Part shown: positions 47,969 to 57,339 of the stretch, in pieces
Numbering within the stretch: the first letter of the stretch is position 1
How the letters are laid out: every line of letters begins with the position of its first letter
Position numbers and translations under genes: made by a program
The notes under the pieces: model-generated
What the model was told of the DNA's origin: nothing
What the model saw: only the letters and a program-made list of their open reading frames with translations
The model's database searches: none
From: Mixophyes australis
Taxonomy: Eukaryota; Chordata; Amphibia; Anura; Limnodynastidae
Length of the DNA: 64,000 nucleotides
Assembly (NCBI GenBank): GCA_036250195.1
Contig: JAVHZZ010000004.1
Coordinates: forward strand, 322,860,628-322,924,627
Reading direction: 5' to 3'

Positions 47969-48179
47969 CAGGGTGATTCAAAAGTCACAGTACACCCTTT
48001 TATTTCAAAAACTCTACAGGAATTGGGCCGATTGGCCGATTTCAAGATGGCACCCATGTTTGGTACATACCGTAAAAGATAGACCACGTCACCCATACCT
48101 TACTGGAGTATTCAGGTTTCCCAATTTCCTGTAGAGTTTTTGAAATAAAAGGGTGTACTGCGACTTTTGAATCACCCTG
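47969..48179. mobile_element. Mariner-type MITE with about 60-bp inverted ends
   Basis: The ends CAGGGTGATTCAAAAGTC and GACTTTTGAATCACCCTG are inverted and the pairing continues to about 60 bp, through ACACCCTTTTATTTCAAAAA and CTCTACAGGAA. TA flanks both sides (47967-47968 and 48180-48181). The unpaired middle is only about 90 bp, so no transposase is possible. CAGGGTG-type ends with TA duplication fit the mariner group. Confidence 0.88.
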
Positions 48180-48198
48180 TATATATATATATACATTG

Positions 48199-48256
<58 letters not shown>
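48180..48256. repeat. (TA)n microsatellite
   Basis: A long TA array with a few C and G interruptions directly follows the MITE. Confidence 0.95.
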
Positions 48257-48257
<1 letters not shown>

Positions 48258-48339
48258 CATACATAGGAAATAGAGAAGGGCTCAGAGAAAAAAAGGAAAA
48301 ATAAATATAGCTATAACAATATATATTATTTCCTTCTTG

Positions 48340-48420
48340 GATTTTTATGATGTCTGTTACCAATTCTGAAGCACTGTAAAGTCTGCTGGTGCTATATAAA
48401 TGATAATAAATAATTATTAT
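48340..48420 (+). mobile_element. L2-type 3'-tail fragment
   Basis: CTGAAGCACTGTAAAGTCTG, GGTGCTATATAAATGATAAT and the AAT-rich end match the last 80 bases of the L2 at 13597. Confidence 0.65.
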
Positions 48421-49189
48421 GCCCCCCCATGTAAGAATCGCAAAAAAAATAAGTACAGATAAACTGTGAAAACATCTCTTGGGCAAACATTGCCCTCTAT
48501 ACCTCCAAAAATCCGTCACACCCCCATCTGCCCAATTTACAAACTCTGAATGTGTGTCTGGTGTGTCCACAAATAGTGACATCTAGGGAGAGTGTTTGCA
48601 TTGTAAGTATATGTAGCTAGTAAAGCTTTTTTCTTGCTTTTGTCTTTCATTGTATGGTAGTAGCAAAAGCTATTCAGGAATAAAATGGAATGAATGCAGG
48701 AGAATGATTGTTTATTCCAGTTCAGTAGACCATGAACTCTATATATGAATATATACTATGTTTTAAGATGGAATATGGATTTCAAAGATATTTGCTTTGT
48801 GCATAGAGACACAGATGAACTACTTGCTGGAACAATGATATTACCCTCATTGAAGTTTATTTGTGTTGTATTGTTAAGTCTACTTTTCTGGAACGATACA
48901 ATTTTTTTAAACTTTACATTTACTGAAGAAATGTAAGTATGAATGTCAAAAAAAAAAAACATTTTCAAACATCAAAATATTAACATTTTAACTATGTTTT
49001 ATTATTAAGTGAATTTGGGAGAAGGGGAGGGGAGGTCAGGGAGGACAAGGGAGGGCAGGTACCAAACATTCAAATTGATGAAAGAATTAATTAAAACAAC
49101 AAACAACTATAATGTGTACAAATTACTTATATCAAGGTTTAAGAATCATATCTTGTTCAATCCTGCAGGAGACTCAGAGAAGATAACAA
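48421..49189. other. No gene recognised
   Basis: No supported feature, apart from homopolymer runs near 48947-48960 and a G-rich patch at 49017-49060. Confidence 0.55.
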
Positions 49190-49299
49190 GTATCATTATC
49201 ATCAGCAACAGAAGCACCTATGTATATAGCACCACTAATTCCGCAGCCCTATACAGAGAACTCACTCACAAAAATCCCTGCTCCATTGGAACTTACAGT
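49190..49299 (-). mobile_element. SINE 3'-tail fragment
   Basis: On the minus strand this is ACTGTAAGTTCCAATGGAGC through GAGTTCTCTGTATAGGGCTG to CGGAATTAGTGGTGCTATA and a degenerate GAT tail. It is 5'-truncated and abuts the MITE fragment at 49300. Confidence 0.8.
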
Positions 49300-49429
49300 T
49301 AAAATTTAAAGGGGCGATGGCTTGTAAAGGCAAACTTGCCTTTACAAGCCATTGCCGCTTTAAATTTTACCTGCAAAGTCGCCGATTTCCGGCAACTTGC
49401 AGAAATCGGACATTCATACATTTACCCCC
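49300..49429. mobile_element. Foldback MITE fragment, AATACATTTACCCCC family
   Basis: The central palindrome (about 49306-49370) pairs GGCTTGTAAAGGCAA with TTGCCTTTACAAGCC. The right arm ends CATACATTTACCCCC at 49429. The outer left arm is missing next to the SINE fragment. A complete relative lies at 59997-60184. Confidence 0.8.
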
Positions 49430-49730
49430 AGGTGTCTTTGGGCATTGGTTGATCAGACATCGAATTAATGGGATGATAATTGTACAAAATAGATAGATTT
49501 GCATCAGAAAGCAAAATTTGGCTAACTTGGAGTTCCAGTTGTCTTTTAGAGTTGCTTGTATGCTGCATTTGTTACTAAACAGCTGTCACTGCATCTACCC
49601 TTTTATGTGTTGCCTTATGTTATGACTATGTACTACTGTCATTATGTCAGCTCATGATAAATATTTGAAAGGTATGCAAAATACTACAATCAAATCTTGG
49701 AAAAAAATATGACATTTATTATACAACAAA
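49430..49730. other. Unassigned DNA
   Basis: No feature, except that AATAAA on the minus strand (49715-49720) may serve the exon-like frame just above. Confidence 0.5.
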
Positions 49731-49927
49731 TTAATAACAATCAACATCAAGATAATAACCTGAAATGGCCAGTGCAAGAAACAAATCTTCTGCAACCAAT
49801 GCCTCAATGTAATCACTAGTTCTGCCAAGAGTGTATCTCAAGGCACCCACTATGGTCTTACGATGCCCATGAGAAATATCCTTTTGTGGTTGGTAGGAGC
49901 CCACTCCTCTTTGACTCTCTCCAGTAC
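49731..49927 (-). CDS. Unidentified terminal-exon-like open frame
   Basis: On the minus strand a splice-acceptor-like sequence (TTTTACTTTGTCTCATACAC then AG) is followed by 197 bases of open frame. That is a phase-1 split codon, 64 sense codons and TAA at 49731-49733. AATAAA lies 11-16 bases past the stop. The predicted end of the protein contains HGHRKTIVGALRYTLGRTSD and finishes YYLDVDCY. It is of mixed composition, without signal peptide or membrane segment. I do not recognise the family. The frame has no start codon of its own. The very short 3' UTR would fit a transposon gene as well as a host gene. Chance openness in AT-rich DNA is possible. Confidence 0.3.
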
Positions 49928-50688
49928 CTGTGTATGAGACAAAGTAAAATATTTAATGTAAGAATATACGTAAAGAAATATTTTCGTTATTTTCTTAGTA
50001 TAACATGACATAAATCAGAGTTCTTTCAGCACAGTTTTAAAGTGTTTAAAAAGTATTAATATTTAATGTGTAGCTTGGTCATTCTTTATATTTCTTTGCA
50101 TTAAATGAATTTATTCTCAGTCTTTCACTATGCTTATTTGTAAAGGCACAAAATGAACATGTTGCACTACAAATGCCCATAATACTCAAGGTTCAATGGA
50201 TAACACTCCTTTTCCAAATATGCCCTACTAATGTTTAGTGAATATGCTCTATAGGCAGCCAGACCTGAATGCCTATAGAATAAAAAATGATACACAGAGC
50301 AATTATATGAAACACAACTTTCTACATATAAATAAAGGCTCCTTCAGATCTGTCTAGACAATGAAATGTATCTTTGAACAAGCCACAGTTTTATTCTATC
50401 CAGTGATTGTGTGCTGCATGCAAACATATTTATTATTTGATTAGGAAACTTAGGTGCAACATGAATTCTTAACCCAAATTAGCTCCTAACTCAACATCAG
50501 CTCTAATCTGCATAATAAATCAGCTGTAGCATTGATTACATATATAAGAACCAGAGAAATGATTGTGATGAAACTTTTTCAGCATGAGGATCACTAATAT
50601 GTAAACAAATAACTTACTAACACAATACCTTTCGTAAATAGTGGAGAATATTCATAATGTGTAACTATTAATTGCATATTTTCCCTAT
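49928..50688. other. No gene recognised
   Basis: AT-rich sequence without supported features; it would be intron if the frame at 49731-49927 is a real exon. Confidence 0.5.
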
Positions 50689-50863
50689 GGGCTAGATTTA
50701 CTAAGATGCGGGTTTGAAAAAGTGGGGATGTTGCCTATAGCAACCAATCAGATTCTAGCTTTCATTTATTTAGTACCTTCTACAAAATGACAGCTAGAAT
50801 CTGATTGGTTGCTATAGGCAACATCCCCACTTTTTCAAACCCGCAGCTTAGTAAATCTAGCCC
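50689..50863. mobile_element. Palindromic MITE, GGGCTAGATTTACTAAG family, copy 1
   Basis: The 175-bp element is almost entirely a palindrome with ends GGGCTAGATTTACTAAG and CTTAGTAAATCTAGCCC. It is flanked by the 3-bp repeat TAT (50686-50688 and 50864-50866). The arms contain AGTGGGGATGTTGCCTATAG and AGCAACCAATCAGATTCTAG. Three-base duplications and GGG ends suggest PIF/Harbinger. The second copy at 53850 is nearly identical. Confidence 0.9.
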
Positions 50864-51610
50864 TATGTGTTCTTCCATGTGCTAGGACTACTAATGGCAG
50901 TGGTTTTCTTGTATTTTTCAGGTAACGTCACCACCCTCCGTATGCAGCATTATTGTCATAGTTGCATTGCTGTGGCTCTAAGTATCTTTCTACATGTCAT
51001 AATTACTGGAAACAAGTTATACATACCACATGAACAATGGTGTTACAGACTAATATGTATGTATGTAGAGTTGTTTCATTATCCATTTACCTAATAGCCA
51101 CTGATGTTACTTTGACTCTCTGAGCATACTTGGTGTATCACAGATTGTCTCATTACAAGTTATGAGCACTCCCTGGAAATGGGAACAAACATTCTGGCTC
51201 TGTTTCCAGCAACAATAATGATAATAAAGAAAAACTACAGACACACACCTACTCCAAACTTGTGAATAACTACAAATAATACATGTGCTGCATGAAAGTA
51301 AAAGCCTTCTCTAGAACCAGAAGAAAAAGGAGGCTCTGTTGGGATAACTATTGAAGGGCAGTTATGGTTGACATCATTTGACTGTTTTAAGATTTCTACA
51401 GTGACTAATTAGTGCTTCATGTCTATGCTTTACACTATTCCACTGAGTTTTCTTATTCCAACAGTGATGCATTAACTGTAGCTGCACAGAAACACTAGTT
51501 GCCAATGGATACTTCATTCATTATACACATTTATTCATTATACACTTTCCCCACTAGCAACCACAATAATTATTCCACAACCTTATGTATAATGTTTTCC
51601 TCAAACCTCT
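50864..51610. other. No gene recognised
   Basis: No supported feature. Confidence 0.55.
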
Positions 51611-51759
51611 TAGATTGTAAGCTCTTTTGAGCAGGGTCTTTACCTTCTTGTTCCTGTGTTAGTATCTAATTTGTTTGTGTCATGATCCACTCAATCTACA
51701 GCGCTATAAAAAATGGCAGCGCTTTATAAATATAAGCTGAGAATAATAATAATAATAAC
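51611..51759 (+). mobile_element. L2-type 3'-end fragment
   Basis: TAGATTGTAAGCTCTTTTGA, GCAGGGTCTT, CTACAGCGCTATAAAAAATG and GGCAGCGCTTTATAAATA lead to an (AAT)n tail, the order seen in L2 3' UTRs. Confidence 0.75.
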
Positions 51760-52500
51760 GTGGCAACCAGGCTATGGATGAGGAGAGATGCATAACATAT
51801 AGCCTGGGTATTAATGAAATAATAAAACTTTCTATTGCGTAACAATCTCTTCTCACACAGGGGAAATAAGAGCTATATATGTGTTGTATTCACTGTCCCT
51901 ATGACAACGCAAAAGTGAGCAAAATGTTAAAATGGTCAGCCCTCCAAATTCACTATGTGTAATGTGTTTTTAAGCAATTGTCTAGAAACATATTAAATAT
52001 AGCTATGACATGCCTGCAGCATAGAAGATGCATGTGCTTTGAAATTCACCTTTTAGTGCCCTTAGAACTGTAAACTCATGACACTTATGCTATTATGAAC
52101 AGCTTTAACAGATCCAGCAAATAAATATCATACCTGAGGCATTACAGCAACAGCATTGATCATTTCTTTTTAACATGATAATGTCTTCAAATTTAAAACC
52201 GTGCTAAACCGTCATACGTACCAATTTAAATCCAGTATATAAATATATATCAAATATATTTCAAAATCAAAAAGTGTGTGCTTTTTCCAAAAGGTCACAA
52301 TACTTTTGTAGTAAAAAAAACCATATAAAAATATACAGCTTGGACACACATGTGCCAATACAGTAGTGCAAAATAAAACTTTTTCAAGTGCTTACATTAA
52401 AAACAATTTAATATACAAAACATTTTAAATATTGTTGCCTTAAAAACAGGCAAATATTATCACTGTACTGTAAATACTTTCATTACCTATAACTGACGGT
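51760..52500. other. No gene recognised
   Basis: AT-rich DNA with no supported feature. Confidence 0.6.
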
Positions 52501-52639
52501 AATGTGGGTAATCAGGGTTTTGTGGAGTAACCGGGTACTCAGGGTTATGGGGAGCCAATTGTGCAGGATGATGTGGGGTTATTAGGGGCATTCCTGGGTT
52601 AGGGGGAAATATTTGTTACCCTCTGTTGTATAGTGTAAG

Positions 52640-52945
52640 GGCCCTCAATGTGGTATGGAGGTTGTGGTTGTGCATGTCCTTGTATTTGTGGCATAACGTG
52701 ATTTAGGTAAGCCATCATGAATTCTCGGTTCTCCCTCAGAATCCGCTACTGCATACCCATTATGTGCATTATGAAAGAGTCCTGCAACTCACACTCAATG
52801 TCCATGAAGCGTTGGAGAGGTGCATCTTCTTTGACTGCTGTAGTCATGTCCATTTCCTTTGGCTGCTCTACTATTACTGTGGACATGGCTTTTGTTGCTT
52901 GTTTCATTTTATTCAGCTTCTTCTTCCTTTTAGGCACATTGTAGA
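52640..52945 (-). pseudogene. Possible Myb/SANT-like transposon accessory protein remnant
   Basis: On the minus strand a frame opens with a basic stretch (PKRKKKLNKMKQ), runs through RFMDIECELQDSFIMHIMGM, a stop, and RILRENREFMMAYLNHVMPQ, ending in a Gln/Pro-rich part. A basic patch followed by a helical segment with regularly spaced Leu, Met and Glu is like the C-terminal half of Myb/SANT-type proteins encoded by Harbinger transposons. The match is from pattern memory only. One in-frame stop breaks it. The N-terminal DNA-binding domain is not seen. Confidence 0.35.
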
Positions 52946-53423
52946 TTACAAATGGGAAAAAAGAAAGGAAGTACATTAGGGACACCGAGGATGAATGAAT
53001 ATTGCTGCAAAATTAAATAGTGTTGTAAGCAGATATGAGCTTGAGGCCTCCTCTCTCCTACACAGTAGCTTAACACTGCAAGAAAACGTGTTCATGTTTT
53101 AATATATTTTTATGTTTAGTTTTGTAGTTTTGTTTAGTTTTTTTAGTTTAGTAATGTTAAACTTTCATATATTTATTTAATTTACCATGAATAAACTTAT
53201 TGTTTGAACATAATGTCAGGTTGAGCGACGATGTCGAAGGTTGTGCCGCTGGCAACGGTTGGATCTCTTGCAATGCTTGGGTATCTGGTGAAGGTTGTGC
53301 CACTCTCGAACCTCATCATCTAGCCAGTGTGTCATGGTTGCTCCTTTCTCTCTTCAGCATTGAAATGAGTCATCCTCCAGCATCCCTAATCCCTCAATCA
53401 GTTTCTTTATGTGAGACCCGGGT

Positions 53424-53585
53424 CACACCGTTCACACTGCAGGCGATCCGGGACTGACACGGGAATAACCCTCCAAATGATGACCTAGGATTTTGCACTG
53501 ACCCCCTTTCACACTGAGCCTCAACCGAGGTCGCTCGAGCTCACCCCGGCAAAACTCGGGTTTTTTAGGCAGTGTGAATGGGTTA
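53424..53585. mobile_element. MITE-like inverted repeat, ACCGTTCACACTGC type
   Basis: ACACCGTTCACACTGC on the left pairs imperfectly with GGCAGTGTGAATGGGTT on the right. The body is GC-rich with CGGG motifs in both orientations. Boundaries are approximate and no duplication was seen. Confidence 0.55.
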
Positions 53586-53754
53586 TCAGCTTCACCTTCA
53601 CTGGGTTTTTAACAGTTATTAACAGGCTTAAGTTACAGGCATAAAGTATTCAATGGACAAAACGTGGATACATACATAAATAAAAATAAGCAGATATCAA
53701 TAACAATAACTCCAATACACAGGGAGTAGGTGTATATTACATACTTCTGCCTTC

Positions 53755-54455
53755 TTCCTTAATTCCGTTGTAGTCCTGTCAGACTGTTCATTAAGCACCA
53801 GATGTGAATGGCAGTCTCTAAAGACAAATTATTTTCTCTTAACAACTGTGGGCTAGATTTACTAAGCTGCGGGTTTGAAAAAGTGGGGATGTTGCCTATA
53901 GCAACCAATCAGATTCTAGCTTTCATTTATTTAGTACCTTCTACAAAATGACAGCTAGAATCTGATTGGTTGCCATAGGCAACATCCCCATTTTTTTCAA
54001 ACCCGCAGCTTAGTAAATCTAGCCCTGTATGTGAACAGTACCATTATGAATACCACAAACAATTCTCTAATTAGTTCATTGGTGATCACACCAAAATCAA
54101 TTTTTTTTGCTAGTAGCTATAATGTTGACACATATGATTGCACATTTTCATCATGCTTTTGGTTTGTGATATTAAATATATGTCTGTCCATTATTACATT
54201 CTTTACGGGTAAACATATCTCTTCAAATTTTTTTAGGAGCACTTCAAGGTCCTCATTACCCTCCCCATTCTCAAAGACAAATGTGTCTGCTTTATCTATT
54301 GCCTCTGTACCAGCTAAATTTAGTAAAGTATATGCTTTTACATTTTTTGACTTCTCAGATAGCCCAGCAACGCAGTATACCTTACATTTCTTCCAGTTGT
54401 CAGTAATGTTTTCATCAAATACGAGAGGGTTAATGCAGCAAAGACCTTGAGCCAT
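53755..54455 (-). pseudogene. Gypsy-type gag remnant interrupted by a MITE
   Basis: A gag-like protein starts at ATG 54453-54455 on the minus strand. It contains NPLVFDENITDNWKK, a segment ending KKFEEICLPVKN, and then MDRHIFNITNQKHDENVQSY. These match the retrotransposon gag core, which normally reads FxG/E-x-W-x-x-W, then FxxYC-P, then ERxxF. After a stop near 54117 the homology continues in another frame (ITNELIRELFV) to 54029, is cut by the MITE at 53850-54025, and resumes at 53849 with QLLRENNLSLETAIHI. No zinc knuckle or pol follows. It is a dead fragment. Confidence 0.75.
53850..54025. mobile_element. Palindromic MITE, GGGCTAGATTTACTAAG family, copy 2
   Basis: It has the same ends and arms as 50689-50863 and differs at only a few positions. 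It is flanked by TGT at 53847-53849 and 54026-54028. The insertion splits the gag remnant, and the gag homology resumes on the other side. Confidence 0.92.
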
Positions 54456-55410
54456 GTCTGCCAAGTTCTGACACCTTGTAGATGTGGGTGTAGAAAGACT
54501 GAAGTGACAACTCTCAGGAGTGAAACATAACTGTTTACTCTGCATGCATTACTAGAATACAGAACAGAGAACAAGAACTTCCCAGCATGCATCACTATGA
54601 CACCACAACCTGCTATATATTTGCATCTTCTTCCTCAGAACTTTTATTTTGTCTTTTCCATTCACATATTAATTTTTCTGCTACGTTACATTCATTTTCC
54701 TTAACAGTATTTTCCATTCTCTTTTACTACTTACTAATTACCACCCTCCCTTCCTTCATCTTTTTATTTTGTTACTCCCCTTCCCTCTACCTTTCAACAT
54801 TCTATTCATATCGAAAATGCTAAAGCATGGGGGGACCTTCATTTCTCATATGTAGCATGAATTGGTGCACTTTTAAATCAAAGTCTGTGTAAGGTCGGGG
54901 CGGCCTGCACTGAGATAAGACTGTTATGAGCAAGTTACACACACTCACTGGTACTCTGCTGCCCCCATGACTTAATTTTATGTTAATAGAGTCTTACGTA
55001 CAGAACCCTATTGCAAAACAGAGAATGTAAGATTGGAGGCACAATATAACAGAGTATGAATGAGTTAACTCATAGATTGAAGTCCAAACACTCAGGGATC
55101 AGGTAGGGCACAGGTAAGCAGGTAACAGTTCCTGTCCACATACAAACAGGAATAGAAATGTAGTCAGGTCAAGGTACAAAGTCAGTGGCAGGGAGCAGGC
55201 AGATAGCGTAGTCAGATCCAGGCACAGGGTCGTTGGAAGTTATCAAACAAAAAACAAGTAGCAGGAGACAGCGCCTAGTAATAATGCTCTGCCTGCTACC
55301 CTGCAGCTTTGGTCATTGTGAGAGGCCAGGGGAAACCATCTACAGGGGTCAGGGGTAAGACTTAGAGACACAGGGACCTCAATCAATGTAGTGAGCCCCC
55401 ATCTTAATGA
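54456..55410. other. Unassigned; possible minus-strand LTR fragment at 55000-55380
   Basis: No gene is supported. Minus-strand phrases such as CCTGTGCCTGGATCTGACTA recall the LTRs at 18070 and 20747, but there are no termini or duplication. Confidence 0.3.
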
Positions 55411-55592
55411 TCCTGCCACAGGATTGCAGAATCATATGGCCAAAGTTACTGTGGTAGATGGACTTGAAAATGAAAAGGAAGTGCCAGTTGCAAGGATCTA
55501 TCTGGACTGGGGAGATGGGTAGCAGTTGTGAGATATTGCAGTTATGGATCGCCTCCCAACTGATGTGATCTTGGGCAAGAATGTGGGGTAGT
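55411..55592 (+). pseudogene. Retrotransposon protease-region fragment
   Basis: On the plus strand one frame reads HMAKVTVVDGLENEKEVPVA, then RIYLDWGDG, a stop, and later IAVMDRLPTDVILGKNVG. The pattern of a strand-rich segment followed by LP-x-DV-I/L-LG is the second half of the aspartic protease domain in gypsy-type Pol. The catalytic DSG is not seen and two stops interrupt. Homology may run weakly to about 55800. Confidence 0.55.
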
Positions 55593-56345
55593 GGAATTGT
55601 GACCGCTTTCCTCAAATTCTTTACCCGGAGCCAAGAGTTCAGAAACAATCTTCAGGATCTCCGCTTACATAACACGGCACAGAGAAAAAGACCATAGCTG
55701 CTAGACAACAGTCATCACCAGCAACCGCAGCATTAAACAGCCCAGAAGAAAAGACTTAAGCTGCTATACCATCAGGAACTGGACAGCTCTTTGCCTCTGA
55801 AAAGACTACATTCCCTAGCAGTGCAGAGCATGTTGTCTCCAGCCAATCTGATCTTGTGGATTTGCCTGGTAATGCTTCTGTCCCATGTTGCATCGGAGGG
55901 GGAGCTAAATTTAAAATGTGAGGAAAAATTATAACCTAATATGCACCCTTTGCATTTTAACATTGTTTTGTCCAGGAGAAAGCCTTATAAAGCAGGCCCA
56001 TTATCTTCTCCTCGTGTATCCAAATATAATAGTGATGCACAGCACTATTCAAAATCCAAATTATATCCCTGTGATAACCTCTTGGTGATATAGGGAATAT
56101 AGGGGGGGAAATATAATAGTGAAAATACTTATTATGACACAATCTACATAATTAATTTAGACAATGAATACAAATATTATATACTGAGGGCAGGAAATAC
56201 AGTACAATTATCAAAGACACTGCCAATCACAAAAGAAGAGTAAGAAGGATTATTTGTCTTATTTGTACATGTACTTGCCCTATTATTGTCTGCTAATATG
56301 GCAGCCAATTTCTTCCTGTACAGATTAGAAACAAAGTACTTATTG
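55593..56345. other. Unassigned with MITE scrap at 55940-56000
   Basis: GCACCCTTTGCATTTTAACA and TTTTGTCCAGGAGAAAG at 55940-56000 match the right arm of the 9031-9364 MITE family. Nothing else is supported. Confidence 0.5.
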
Positions 56346-56682
56346 CTCTGCACAGTGGCCTAGTGGTTAGCACTTTTGCCTCACAGCACTGGGGTCATGA
56401 GTTCAATTCCCGACCATGACCTTATCTGTGTGGCGTTTGTATGTACTCCCTGTGTTTGCATCTGGGTGCTCCGGTTTCCTCCCACACTCCAAAAACATAC
56501 TGCTAGGTTAATTGGCTGCTATCAAATTTGACCATAGTCTCTCTCTTTGTCTGTGTGTGTGTCTATGTTAGGGAATTTTGACTGTAAGCTCCAATGGGGC
56601 AGAGACTGATGTGAATGAGTTCTCTGTACAGCGCTGCGGAATTAGTATAATTAGTATAATATAAATAACTGATGATGATGAT
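56346..56682 (+). mobile_element. tRNA-derived SINE, full length
   Basis: Box A TGGCCTAGTGG and box B GAGTTCAATTCCC begin the element. The body, ATGTTAGGGAATTTTGACTG, CTGTACAGCGCTGCGGAATT and a final GATGATGATGATG tail follow. ATTAGTATA is locally duplicated near the tail. Confidence 0.9.
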
Positions 56683-57339
56683 GCCCTGCTCAAAAGCAGT
56701 AAGAGAGAGAGAAAGTCTAGTGGCATTGGATTTGGAACCTAGATTTTCCTGAGCTTGTGATCCAAAAATAAAGCAGCACACAGTAGCTAATGGAAAGTAT
56801 ATTTTTATAATAAAAGGCTTAATTTTCTTTGAATTCAAAAGAATAAACTATATTTTAACTGCATTAACATAGTTTATAACAAATGTACTATAATATGTCA
56901 TTTAATTTCTACAAATCTCATATTTTGTGACATCCAACCTTAGCAGTGAGGTTAAACCTGTTGGGAGTTAAGTAGCTCACAGTTAACTCAGAGGAGGCCT
57001 CTCCTTTGCATTCATTACTAAAATTGCACACATTTGAGCTTACTGTTTAATAGGCAAGCCAGCCATTAAATTATAGATTTCTATTTTCACCCTCAGTAAA
57101 ATGGTGCTTCTAAAATATGGAAGTATTTTCATAGTACAAGTAATAAGAAAAATAGAAGTTTGCAGATATTCTCAAATAAAATAGAAATTTCCAACAGCAG
57201 TCCTAAAAAAGAAGAAAAAAGAAAATTATACAAACTCTGTAGTAAAATGAAATGCAGTGCAGTGGTGATCTCATTTTAAAGTTTACTAAATAATAAGAAT
57301 GCACTTCAAGAAACCGTAATAATTCAGGATCGTAAAGTA
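56683..57339. other. No gene recognised
   Basis: AT-rich DNA without supported features. Confidence 0.6.
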
